64,000 bases of DNA, taken from assembly GCA_036267875.1 (NCBI GenBank), contig DATAVE010000160.1:1-64000 (forward strand). Reading direction: 5' to 3'. Position numbers and translations under genes: made by a program. The stretch's first letter is position 1, and each line of letters begins with the position of its first letter. The notes beneath the pieces were generated by a model. It ran no database searches, was not told the origin of the DNA, and was given only the letters and a program-made list of their open reading frames with translations. Positions 25,884 to 34,565 of this stretch are shown here, piece after piece. This stretch comes from DASZTV01 sp036267875 (GTDB lineage Bacteria; Actinomycetota; Actinomycetes; JAFAQI01).

Positions 25884-27391
25884 CCGATCGCCTGCTCGCC
25901 GGAGGTGTACTGGAAACACTTGCAACCTGAGGAGTAGGCACCCATGCGGATGGCGTCGACCCCGTCTGAGCGGTTGGCGGTGTCGACCCCGAACGTCTGA
26001 TCGGAGTGGTAGGACGAACCGACTGAATGTGTCGCGGCGACGAAGGTGCTGCGGGTGAGCGCCTGGCCGGCCGGAATCGCCGCGACGACCGCGTCGAGAT
26101 AGTCGAACTCATCGCAGATCTGGATCGTTCCGGCCTTCTCGTTGGCGGTCGTGATCGGTTGGCCGTGGGTGTGCATGTAGGACAGGCAGGCATTGCCGCC
26201 GGGGCGGATGCTGCTCGTATCTGCGACATCCTGCGCGGGGATCCAGCCGACGAACTCCGCTCCCGCCAGCTCCCGCGCGGAGATGTTCGAGGCGAGGTCA
26301 CCCAAGGGCTCGTCACTGGAAAGGGCGTACTTCGGGTAGTAGCCCTGCGGACCTGCCTCGAGGCCGAAGCCGGCCGAAAGAAAGCCGTTGTTCTCGACGA
26401 ACATCAGGTTGGTGATGCCCTCGGAGCGGAAGCGCAGGTCCGCGCCCTCCATCTGCGTGAGCAGCGCGGTGAGGTCACCGGTCGAGGCGACGTAGTGCAG
26501 CGCGATCTTGTCCTGAACATCGATGTGGCGGGCCCGAAGCTCCGCTTCCAGGACCTTCTCGCCGGCGACGTACGGCGCCGTCTCGTAGTAGAGGATTCCG
26601 ACCTTCGCGCCCGGTTGGAACCAATGGGCTGCCACCAGTCGAGGAACCTCGATCTTCGCGAGCCGATCGAGGCTGATCGAGTTCGGGAAGACGGCTCCGG
26701 ACAGCGACGCCAGGTCGCTGTCGGTGTATCCGGTGACGTTGGCGTTGACGATCCCGGCGACGCCACCGCTTAGTGCGCAGCGCAGGAAGTTGTCGGTCAT
26801 CCCGAAGTCGAACACGACCTGTACCGGGTGGTCCTGCGTGAACTCGTCGCAGGCGCCCTGCTCGTACGTCGACTGCGAGGTGTTCGGGTTGATGTCGTAG
26901 AAGTAGGGCTTGATCGGGTGGCCGGACAGCCCGCCGGCCTTGTTGATCTTTGCGATCTCCAGGTCAGCGACCGCGCGCCCGTCCGCGGAAGCGAGGCCCT
27001 TGCCGATCCCGCTGAGGACCGTCGAGCTGGCGGCGGCGTCGAGGTATGGGAACCCGATCGTGATCGGGGTGTGCGCGCTGACGGCCGGTCCGGTCGGCGT
27101 TGCCGAGCTAGCGCGCGTGGGTGAGCTGCCGGCCGCGATGGTCGTTGTGGCGCCTTGGGCGGGCAGCACATTGATCGAAGGGCCTGCACTGGAACCGGCG
27201 ACGCTCGGAGTGCCCGTCGTGCTTGCACCGCTGGTTGGCACAGCGACCGTCGTGGGAGTTCCGCCGGCCGTGATCGTCTGGACCTGAGCGTCCTGGGTGC
27301 CGACAGCACGGGGCTCGAGGGTGGACCCGCAGGCGACCAGGGAGAGCATCACGATCGTGCCTACCGCGGCTCGGTGAAGCGAGTGACTCAT
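25880..27391 (-). CDS. Substrate-binding lipoprotein B2 (LivJ/Peripla_BP_6 type)
   Basis: 503 residues from the ATG at 27391. Lipobox LVAC (C21), Thr/Ser/Pro-rich linker, binding domain from TPITIGFPYLDAA. It differs from the A pair in its opening strands but shares the overall fold, the WIPAQDV block and a C-terminus with CKCFQYTS. The start overlaps the stop of the upstream paralogue. It probably delivers substrate to the copy-B Liv permease encoded on the opposite strand at 31653-34565. Confidence 0.9.
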   Translation of the reverse strand: MSHSLHRAAVGTIVMLSLVACGSTLEPRAVGTQDAQVQTITAGGTPTTVAVPTSGASTTGTPSVAGSSAGPSINVLPAQGATTTIAAGSSPTRASSATPTGPAVSAHTPITIGFPYLDAAASSTVLSGIGKGLASADGRAVADLEIAKINKAGGLSGHPIKPYFYDINPNTSQSTYEQGACDEFTQDHPVQVVFDFGMTDNFLRCALSGGVAGIVNANVTGYTDSDLASLSGAVFPNSISLDRLAKIEVPRLVAAHWFQPGAKVGILYYETAPYVAGEKVLEAELRARHIDVQDKIALHYVASTGDLTALLTQMEGADLRFRSEGITNLMFVENNGFLSAGFGLEAGPQGYYPKYALSSDEPLGDLASNISARELAGAEFVGWIPAQDVADTSSIRPGGNACLSYMHTHGQPITTANEKAGTIQICDEFDYLDAVVAAIPAGQALTRSTFVAATHSVGSSYHSDQTFGVDTANRSDGVDAIRMGAYSSGCKCFQYTSGEQAIG

Positions 27392-28881
27392 CCGATCGGC
27401 TGCGGACCGGAGGTGTACTTGAAGCACTTGCAGCCTTCGTCGTACGCACCCATCCGAATCGCATCGGCTCCGTCGGAGCGGCTCGAGGTGTTGACGCTCA
27501 GCGCGTTGTCCGACTTGAACGACGACCCGACAGCGTGGGTCGCCGCGACGAAGGTGCTGCGGGTGAGCGCCTGACCGGCAGGGATCTTCGCGACGACGGC
27601 TGCCAGGTAGTCGAACTGCTCGCAGATCGCGATCGAGCCCGCAATCTCGTTCGGGGTCGACATCGGCTGCCCATGCTGGTGCATGTAGGTCATGCAGGCC
27701 TTGCCGCCAGCCGGGATGTCACTCGTGTCGGGGACATCCTCGGACGGCACCCATCCCACGAACTGGGCGCCCTCGAGCTCGCGGGCGGAGACGTTCGCGT
27801 CGACGTTGCCGAGCGGCTCGTCGCTGGTGAACGCGTACTTCGGGTAGTAGCCCTGAGGTCCCGCCTCCAGCCCGAAGAAGCCCGACAGGAAGGCGTTGGT
27901 CTCGACGAACATCATGTTGGTCACGCCCTCGGTGCGAAAGCGCAGATCTGCACCCTGTGCCTGGGTCAGCAGCGTGGTGAGGTCGCTCGTCGACGCGACC
28001 GGGTGCATCGCGATCCGGTCCTTCACTGCGATGTGGTTGGCGGCGAGGTCGGACTCCAGGTCCTTCTCCGCGGTGATGTACGGCGCGGACTCCTCGTAGA
28101 GGATGCCGATCTTGGCGCCGGGCTGGAACCAGTGCGTCGCGACGAGGCGCTGCACCTCGATCTTGGCGAGCCGGTCCAGGCTGATGCCATCCGGGTAGAC
28201 CAACCCCGGCAGCGAGGCCAGGTCGGCCGAGGTGAGCCCAGGCACGCCTGTGTCGATGATTCCGGCGATGCCTCCTGACAACGCACACCGCTGGAAGTTG
28301 AGACTCATCCCCGGATCCATGTCGATCTGGACCGGGTGGTCCTGGGTGAACTGGTCGCAGGTGCCCTGCTCGTAGGTCGCCTGAGGGGTGTTCGGGTTGA
28401 TGTCGTAGAAGTACGGCTTGATCGGATGCCCGCTCAGGCCGCCAGCCTTGTTGATCCGCGTTATCTCGAGCTCGGTGACCTTCAAGGTGTCCGCTGAAGC
28501 CAGACCCTTGCCGATCCCGCTGAGGACGGATGAGCTCGTCGCCGCGTCGATGTAGGGAATGCCGACGGTGATCGGCGTGTGGTCACTCACTGTTGGGGCG
28601 CTCGATGTCGAGCCGCCGGTCGTCGGCTCGCCGCTGGTCGCGATCGTGGGCGTCGCGCCATCGGTAGGGAGTACGTCGACCGACGACGGGGTCGTGCCAG
28701 GCGCTGAGGTGGTCGTGACGACCGATGGCCCAGTGGCGCTCGTCGGCGTGCCGGCGCCCTGGATCACCTGCACTTGCGAGCCGGATGTGGCGACACCACG
28801 AGGCTCGAGTGTGGAGCCGCAGGCCGCTAGCGAAAGGGCCGCGACCGCGACGAAGACCGGGCCCATTAACCGCCGCGACAT
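27388..28881 (-). CDS. Substrate-binding lipoprotein B1 (LivJ/Peripla_BP_6 type)
   Basis: 497 residues from the ATG at 28881, preceded by a strong AGGGGGA ribosome site; a GTG at 28905 lies upstream of that site. Lipobox LAAC (C21), linker rich in Thr/Ser/Pro, domain from TPITVGIPYIDAA, C-terminus with CKCFKYTS. Very similar to B2 (GHPIKPYFYDINPNT, GPQGYYPKYA), so the pair arose by tandem duplication. First gene of the leftward copy-B operon, directly beside the 28908-28927 operator. Confidence 0.9.
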   Translation of the reverse strand: MSRRLMGPVFVAVAALSLAACGSTLEPRGVATSGSQVQVIQGAGTPTSATGPSVVTTTSAPGTTPSSVDVLPTDGATPTIATSGEPTTGGSTSSAPTVSDHTPITVGIPYIDAATSSSVLSGIGKGLASADTLKVTELEITRINKAGGLSGHPIKPYFYDINPNTPQATYEQGTCDQFTQDHPVQIDMDPGMSLNFQRCALSGGIAGIIDTGVPGLTSADLASLPGLVYPDGISLDRLAKIEVQRLVATHWFQPGAKIGILYEESAPYITAEKDLESDLAANHIAVKDRIAMHPVASTSDLTTLLTQAQGADLRFRTEGVTNMMFVETNAFLSGFFGLEAGPQGYYPKYAFTSDEPLGNVDANVSARELEGAQFVGWVPSEDVPDTSDIPAGGKACMTYMHQHGQPMSTPNEIAGSIAICEQFDYLAAVVAKIPAGQALTRSTFVAATHAVGSSFKSDNALSVNTSSRSDGADAIRMGAYDEGCKCFKYTSGPQPIG

Positions 28882-28907
28882 TGGTTGATAATCCCCCTGT
28901 AGCACTC

Positions 28908-28927
28908 TACAGTCAAGGCTGACTGTA
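28908..28927. promoter_or_regulatory. 20-bp palindromic operator between divergent copy-B operons
   Basis: TACAGTCA-AGGC-TGACTGTA: perfect 8 bp arms with a 4 bp spacer, overlapping a second short dyad CTGTAG-CACT-CTACAG (28897-28912). It sits in the 62 bp gap between start codons at 28881 and 28944, where it could control both operons. A near-identical site stands upstream of the thiolase operon (40824-40843). Confidence 0.65.
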
Positions 28928-28943
28928 AGATGGGGAGCTGCGA

Positions 28944-29477
28944 ATGGTCCGGTTGCGGGGCGCTCTATGCGTCACGCTCGGGCTTGCGATCTTCGGACTG
29001 AGCGGCTGCGCAACCAGCCTTGCTGGCCTGGATTTCCGAACCGACAAACGGTTGTCGTTCATCGAGCCGCATAGTCGTGAGCAGGTCAAGCTGCCCGTGC
29101 ACCTGGCATGGACCATGAAGGACTTCACCCCGGCCGCGCCCGGTTCCCAGCCACCGACCAAGACCGCGGGCTACTTCGCGATCTTCGTCGATCACACTGC
29201 GATCAAGCCGGGGCAGTCCATGCGCGCGGTTGCTCACGGCGACTCGTTTTGCGAGTCCAATCCGAAGTGTCCGGATCGCGGCTATCTGGCGGAGCGACAG
29301 ATCTATACGACGACCGCGACGTCGTACGTGCTGCACAACGTGCTGCCGATCACGAACAACGACGAGCACGTCCAGCTGCACGCGGCGGTCATCGTGCTGA
29401 TGGACACGGCGGGTAACCGCATCGGCGAGAGCTCATGGGAGATCGACTTCCGCACGGTCAACGAGAGTGACACGTGA
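28944..29477 (+). CDS. WTMKDF lipoprotein B (unknown family)
   Basis: 177-residue lipoprotein (lipobox LSGC, C22) homologous to the protein at 16899-17438. Shared blocks are CATSL-GL-F at the mature N-terminus, WTMKDF, GYFAIFVDHTAIKPGQSM, a Cys pair (SFCESNPKC), QIYTTTAT and a final SSWEIDFR. First gene of the rightward copy-B operon; its stop overlaps the MFS-LivF fusion start by 4 bp. Function unknown; the strict linkage to the fusion gene suggests a working partnership. Confidence 0.82.
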   Translation: MVRLRGALCVTLGLAIFGLSGCATSLAGLDFRTDKRLSFIEPHSREQVKLPVHLAWTMKDFTPAAPGSQPPTKTAGYFAIFVDHTAIKPGQSMRAVAHGDSFCESNPKCPDRGYLAERQIYTTTATSYVLHNVLPITNNDEHVQLHAAVIVLMDTAGNRIGESSWEIDFRTVNESDT

Positions 29478-31648
29478 GCGAGCTCACCACCGACGCGATG
29501 CGCGAGCGGGCGCGGGCAACACTGGGCGTCTCGGGTGACGGTCACAAGGAGCGGTTTCGTGACGTCGTACGTCGTGAGCACCTGTCCTACTACCCGATCC
29601 TTGCGCTCGGGCTGCTGAGCGTCGCGGACAACTTCCAGGGCTACGCGTTCACCGTCCTGACTCCGGACATCAGCCGCACCCTCGGCCTGACGATCGGCGC
29701 GATCCTGGTCGGCGTCGCACTCAAGGGATTCGCCACTGCGATCGCGCCGCTCCCGGTCGCCGCGCTGTCGCAGAACCGCGCTCGTCGCGCCTTGCTCTGC
29801 ATCATCACCGGTCTGGCGTGGAGCATCCTCACCCTGACCAGCGGCTTCGTCATCTCGCTGGCCGGGCTGATCACGGTCCTTGTCCTCGACGGGTTGAGCA
29901 CCGGCAGTGTCACGTCGTTGCACGCGCCGCTCGTGATGGACAACTACCCGCCCCCGATCAGAGTGCGCGCGATGTCGTCCTACGCCGCTTTCCAGCTGCT
30001 GGGCAGCGTGGCGTCGCCACTGCTGGTCGGCCTGCTCGGCGGCATCGCCGGATTCACCTGGCGTGGGGTCTTCTTGATCCTCGGCGGGATGTCGGTGCTG
30101 ATGACGGTCGCCGCTCTCGGCTTGCGTGACCCGGGCTTCGGCAAGTGGGACACCGACCAGCTCAAGGCGAGTGTCCGGGAGGAGACCGGCGCAACGGTTC
30201 CTGCGGCGCAGGCCGACGCGCTGTCGGCGCAGGACGTCGCGCTCGGCTTCTGGGAGATCTGCCGGCGGATGCTGCTCATCCCGACCAACCGTCGGCTCTA
30301 CGCAGGCGCTGCAACCTTCGGGATGTTGAGCATCCCGCTCACCGCGTTCCTGTCTTACTTCCTCTCGCAGCGTTGGAACCTGGGCGCCGGACAGCGCGGG
30401 CTGTTCTTCGCCTTCTACTCGTTCACCGGCGTAGTCGCGATCCTGCTGTACGGCGGTCGCGGCGAGCGGCAGTACCGCGAGTCGCCGTCGAAGGTGCTGC
30501 GAGCCGGCGGCATCGCGCTCGCGATCGGCGTCGTACTCGCCGCGGTCGGTGCGGAGATGCCGGTGTTCGGCGCGATGCTCGCGATGTTCGGCCTTGCGGG
30601 CGCCTCGATCGCGGTGCTGCTGCCGCTCCTCTATATAGCGCTGCTGTCGATCGTCCCGGCGAACATGCGACCGCACGCTCAGGCCCTGGTCGCGATCTTC
30701 GTCGCGATCGGTGGACTGCTGGGTGCGCTGCTGCTCAGCGGATTTCAGAGCCAGTTCGGGCTGAAGGGTTCGCTCGTCGCGCTTGCGATCCCGGGCGTCA
30801 TCGGGGCACTCATCGTGGCCAGCGCGGGGTCGTTGATCGAGGCCGACCTGGACCGGATGATCGACGCGGTCCTCGAAGAGGAGGAGATCCGGCAGCTGCG
30901 GGCAGCGGGCAGCCACCTGCCGATGCTCGCCTGCAAGGGCGTCGACTTCTCCTACGGTCAGCTGCAGGTGCTGTTCGGCGTCGACTTCACCATCGACGAC
31001 GGCGAGATGGTCGCGCTGCTCGGGACCAACGGCGCGGGCAAGTCGACGCTGCTCAAGGTCATCTCGGGAATCGGGCTGCCGTCGGCAGGCAGCGTGCGAT
31101 ACCGAGGCGAGGAGATCACCTACCTCGATGCGGAACGGCGGCTGCGACTCGGTATCACCCAGGTGCCCGGCGGACACGCGGTCTTCGGACCGCTGACCGT
31201 GATCGAGAACCTTCGCACCTACGGCTACTCGCTCGGCGCTGACCGCAAGCGCGTCGAGGCCGGGATCGACACCTGCCTGAATACCTTCCCGCGACTCGAG
31301 GACCGTCGAAACTCACTCGCCAGCACGTTGTCCGGTGGCGAGCAGCAGATGCTCGGACTGTCCAAGGCGCTGATGATCAAGCCCAAGCTGCTGCTCATCG
31401 ACGAGCTGTCGCTCGGCCTTGCGCCGGTGATCGTTGGACAGCTCTTGGAGCTGGTCCGGCAGATCAACGCCGAGGGCACCGCAGTGGTGCTCGTCGAGCA
31501 GTCGGTCAACATCGCACTCAACCTTGCCCACCACGCGTACTTCATGGAGAAGGGCGAGGTTCGCTTCGACGGACGCAGCGCCGACCTGCTTGCCCGCGAC
31601 GACCTGCTCCGTGCGGTCTTCCTGCAGGGCGCAGGAGCTCAGAAATGA
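29474..31648 (+). CDS. MFS transporter-LivF ATPase fusion protein B
   Basis: 724 residues, the same architecture as the protein at 17438-19654. A shorter polar lead, MFS-like membrane domain (about 35-455; FKGFATAIAPLPVAAL, LDGLSTGSVTSLHAP), acidic linker (LDRMIDAVLEEEEIRQL) and LivF-type ATPase with Walker A GTNGAGKST (about 517-525), LSGGEQQ and LLLIDE motifs. The ATPase half is nearly the same as in copy A, while the membrane half has diverged more, which suggests the membrane domains may handle different partners or solutes. Followed after a short gap by the LivHMG fusion. Confidence 0.9.
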   Translation: MSELTTDAMRERARATLGVSGDGHKERFRDVVRREHLSYYPILALGLLSVADNFQGYAFTVLTPDISRTLGLTIGAILVGVALKGFATAIAPLPVAALSQNRARRALLCIITGLAWSILTLTSGFVISLAGLITVLVLDGLSTGSVTSLHAPLVMDNYPPPIRVRAMSSYAAFQLLGSVASPLLVGLLGGIAGFTWRGVFLILGGMSVLMTVAALGLRDPGFGKWDTDQLKASVREETGATVPAAQADALSAQDVALGFWEICRRMLLIPTNRRLYAGAATFGMLSIPLTAFLSYFLSQRWNLGAGQRGLFFAFYSFTGVVAILLYGGRGERQYRESPSKVLRAGGIALAIGVVLAAVGAEMPVFGAMLAMFGLAGASIAVLLPLLYIALLSIVPANMRPHAQALVAIFVAIGGLLGALLLSGFQSQFGLKGSLVALAIPGVIGALIVASAGSLIEADLDRMIDAVLEEEEIRQLRAAGSHLPMLACKGVDFSYGQLQVLFGVDFTIDDGEMVALLGTNGAGKSTLLKVISGIGLPSAGSVRYRGEEITYLDAERRLRLGITQVPGGHAVFGPLTVIENLRTYGYSLGADRKRVEAGIDTCLNTFPRLEDRRNSLASTLSGGEQQMLGLSKALMIKPKLLLIDELSLGLAPVIVGQLLELVRQINAEGTAVVLVEQSVNIALNLAHHAYFMEKGEVRFDGRSADLLARDDLLRAVFLQGAGAQK

Positions 31649-31652
31649 CACG

Positions 31653-34565
31653 GTGCTCCAAGTGACGAGAAAGAACCTGCTCAGCATCGCGGTCGGCGCG
31701 GTCGTCGTCGTGCTGTTGAAGCTGATCAGCGCCGAGCTCGCCAGGCACGGCGTCATCCACGCGTCGACTCCCGGCACCGTGATCCTGCTCGGCACGATCA
31801 TCGGGATGACCTATGGGCTGCTGGCCGTCGGTCTGGTCCTGATCTATCGGACCAACCGGATCATCAACTTCGCGCACGGCCAGATCGGCGCGTTCGCGGC
31901 GGCGTTCTTCGCGCTGTGCGCCGTGAAGTGGCACTTCCCGTACTGGGCTGCGTTCCCTGTGGCGCTCGTTGTGGCGGGGATGACCGGCGCCGCGGCCGAG
32001 ACCGCCGTCGTACGCCGGCTACGCACTGCGCCTCGGGTCGTCAGCGTGGTGGCCACGCTCGGCGTCGGCCAGTTCCTGGTGATCTTCGGGCTGCTCATCA
32101 ACCCGTCCTCGAGCGCGGGATCGCTGTTCCCGCAGCCGTCGTTCCTGCCGACCTTCAACGTCGGCGCACTTCGGGTGACCCCGGCGTACTCCGGGATGCT
32201 CATGCTCTCGCCGGTACTCGTGCTGGCGATCGCGGTATTCCTCAAGCGCAGCAGGTTCGGCCTCGCGGTCCGGGCGGCTGCTGCCAACCCGGACGCGGCC
32301 CGGATGGCGGGCATCTTCGCCAGCCGAACCTCCTCACTCGCCTGGGCGATCGCCGCGGTCTTGTCTGCGTTCACCGCGATTCTGACCGCGCCGACTCAGG
32401 TCGTCTCCGGCGCCAGCAGCTTCGGGCCGTCGCTGTTGCTTCGGGCGCTCGCGCCCGCCGTGCTCGCCCGGATGCAGAACATCCCGCAGGCGCTCATCGG
32501 CGGCATCGGGCTGGGGATCCTCGAGCAGATCCTGTTCTGGAACTACCACTCGTCCGGGGTGGTGGAGATCGTGCTGTTCTTCATCATCCTTGGCGCCTTG
32601 CTCCTGCAAAAGCAGCGCGGCGGGCGAGACGAGGAGAAGGGCAGCTGGGCATCGGTGCAGGCGCTGCGGCCGTTGCCGGAGGCCTACCGGAAGGTTTTCG
32701 CGATCCGCCGACTCGGGCTGATCACAGGCGTCGTATTCATCGGCCTGATCGCGCTGGTTCCGCTGGTCGCGAGTAACAGCCAGACGAACACCTTCACGGG
32801 GATCATGGCGGCCGCGATCGTCGGGTTGTCGATCGGTCTGCTGACCGGACTCGGTGGCCAGCTGACGCTCGGGCAGTTCGCGATTGCCGCGGTCGGCGCC
32901 ATCGTGTCGTTCCAGGTCTCCAGGAGGATCGGCGACTTCCCGCTGGCGCTGCTCTACGCCGCGATCGTCTCTGGTGTCGTGTCGGTGCTCATCGGGCTGC
33001 CTTCCTTGCGGATTCGCGGGCTCATGCTGACCGTGACGACGCTGTCATTCGGGCTGGCTGCTACCGACTGGGCGCTGATGCAGCCGTGGGCCTTTGGCGG
33101 CACGAGCCGCCCACCCGGCGCCCCGATCGTCTTCGGCCACTCGCTGACGACCGGCCACTCCTATTACTACTTCGCGCTTGCGATCTTCGTCATCGCACTG
33201 GTGGTCTGTCGAAACGTACGTACTGGAGGCTTCGGCCGGCTCCTTGTCGCGGTGCGGGACAACGAGGACAACGCCCGTGCCTTCGGCATCACGGCGAGCC
33301 TCGTGAAGATGCAGGGATACTTCCTTGCCGGCGCGATCGCCGGCATCGGAGGTGCTGCGTTCGGTCACGCGCACAGCTACCTCAGTCCCGACGTCTTTCC
33401 GTCGAGCACCAGCATCGATGTCGTGGTCATGACCGTGCTGGGCGGAGTGTCGGTGCTCGGCGGCCCGATCATCGGCGCGATCTGGGTGATGGGCCTGCCG
33501 TTGCTCAACCTCGGCAACATCGGCCTGGCCGGCACCCAGCTCGGCGCGTTGGCGCTGATCCTGTGGAAGCCGTCCGGTCTCGTGGGCCTGTTCGAACCGA
33601 TCCGCCAACTGGTCATCCGCGCGATCGCCAAGCGGGCCGGCGTCTTCCTCGGCGAGACCGCACCAGTTGCTGACGTGCCGCCGCAAGAGGCGACGGTCGC
33701 GCACGTACGCGAGTGGTCGGTCGCCGGCTCCAAGCTGCCTCCGGTTGCGGGCGCACGGCTACTCGAGGCGCGAGGTCTGCAGAAGCGCTTCGGCGGCGTC
33801 GTCGCCGTGAACGATGTGTCCTTCATGGTGCGGGCCGGCGAGACTCTGGGATTGATCGGCCCGAACGGTGCCGGCAAGACGACGACGTTCGAGATGCTCG
33901 GCGGCTTCACGAAGCCTGACCGAGGTCACGTGTTCTTCGATCACCGCGACATCTCCTCGCTCGGTCCGGAGCGCCGCGCGGACCTCGGGCTGATCCGGTC
34001 GTTCCAGGACGCGTCGTTGTTCCAGACGATGACGGTCAAGGAGACGGTGATGCTCGCGCTCGAGCGCACCTCACCGACTCGGTTTGCCGCGGCGTTCCTC
34101 GGCGTGACTCCGGGTGAGCGTCGCAAGGAGCAGCGTGCCCGCGAGCTGCTTGGCATGCTCGGACTGGACCGCTACCGCGACTTCCAGATCGGCCAGCTAT
34201 CGACCGGTACGCGACGGATCACCGAGATCGCCTGCCTCGTCGCGCTGCAGCCGTCCTGTCTGCTGCTCGACGAGCCGTCGTCAGGTGTTGCGCAACGCGA
34301 GACCGAGGCGCTCGGCGTGCTGCTGCAGGACCTCAAGGCCCAGCTTGGCCTCACCCTCGTGATCATCGAGCACGACATCCCGCTGGTCAGCGCGCTCTCG
34401 GACCGGATGATCGCCATGGCCGATGGCGCGATCATCGCCGAAGGAACTCCCGAGCAAGTGCAGTCCAACTCCCTGGTGATCGACGCCTACCTCGGCGGCA
34501 GCCTGACCGCGATCGAGCGGTCCGGCCCAGCCCGGCCCTCGCGCAGAAAGGCAGTGACCGTATGA
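31653..34565 (+). CDS. LivH-LivM-LivG single-chain ABC importer B
   Basis: About 970 residues from the GTG at 31653 (GTG at 31662 is an alternative; neither has an ideal ribosome site, though AGGAG lies at 31633). LivH-like permease first (GMTYGLLAVGLVLIYR, RAAAANPDAARMAGI), then a LivM-like permease (GLGGQLTLGQ, AVRDNEDNARAF). A linker leads to a LivG-like ATPase with Walker A GPNGAGKTT (about 736), LSTGTRR and LLLDEPS. Paralogue of the copy A protein along its full length. It pairs with the preceding MFS-LivF fusion and the B1/B2 binding lipoproteins. 4 bp overlap with the esterase gene downstream. Confidence 0.92.
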   Translation: MLQVTRKNLLSIAVGAVVVVLLKLISAELARHGVIHASTPGTVILLGTIIGMTYGLLAVGLVLIYRTNRIINFAHGQIGAFAAAFFALCAVKWHFPYWAAFPVALVVAGMTGAAAETAVVRRLRTAPRVVSVVATLGVGQFLVIFGLLINPSSSAGSLFPQPSFLPTFNVGALRVTPAYSGMLMLSPVLVLAIAVFLKRSRFGLAVRAAAANPDAARMAGIFASRTSSLAWAIAAVLSAFTAILTAPTQVVSGASSFGPSLLLRALAPAVLARMQNIPQALIGGIGLGILEQILFWNYHSSGVVEIVLFFIILGALLLQKQRGGRDEEKGSWASVQALRPLPEAYRKVFAIRRLGLITGVVFIGLIALVPLVASNSQTNTFTGIMAAAIVGLSIGLLTGLGGQLTLGQFAIAAVGAIVSFQVSRRIGDFPLALLYAAIVSGVVSVLIGLPSLRIRGLMLTVTTLSFGLAATDWALMQPWAFGGTSRPPGAPIVFGHSLTTGHSYYYFALAIFVIALVVCRNVRTGGFGRLLVAVRDNEDNARAFGITASLVKMQGYFLAGAIAGIGGAAFGHAHSYLSPDVFPSSTSIDVVVMTVLGGVSVLGGPIIGAIWVMGLPLLNLGNIGLAGTQLGALALILWKPSGLVGLFEPIRQLVIRAIAKRAGVFLGETAPVADVPPQEATVAHVREWSVAGSKLPPVAGARLLEARGLQKRFGGVVAVNDVSFMVRAGETLGLIGPNGAGKTTTFEMLGGFTKPDRGHVFFDHRDISSLGPERRADLGLIRSFQDASLFQTMTVKETVMLALERTSPTRFAAAFLGVTPGERRKEQRARELLGMLGLDRYRDFQIGQLSTGTRRITEIACLVALQPSCLLLDEPSSGVAQRETEALGVLLQDLKAQLGLTLVIIEHDIPLVSALSDRMIAMADGAIIAEGTPEQVQSNSLVIDAYLGGSLTAIERSGPARPSRRKAVTV

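Noticed and set aside
29303..31177. A 624-codon minus-strand frame opposite the MFS-LivF fusion
   Set aside because: Its composition is Arg/Asp/Glu/Gln-rich with no hydrophobic core or motif, and the plus strand carries intact MFS and ATPase motifs throughout.
31434..31652. N-terminal extension of the copy-B LivHMG protein
   Set aside because: It overlaps the conserved end of the ATPase of the preceding gene, and the paralogue begins at the equivalent of 31653-31662.
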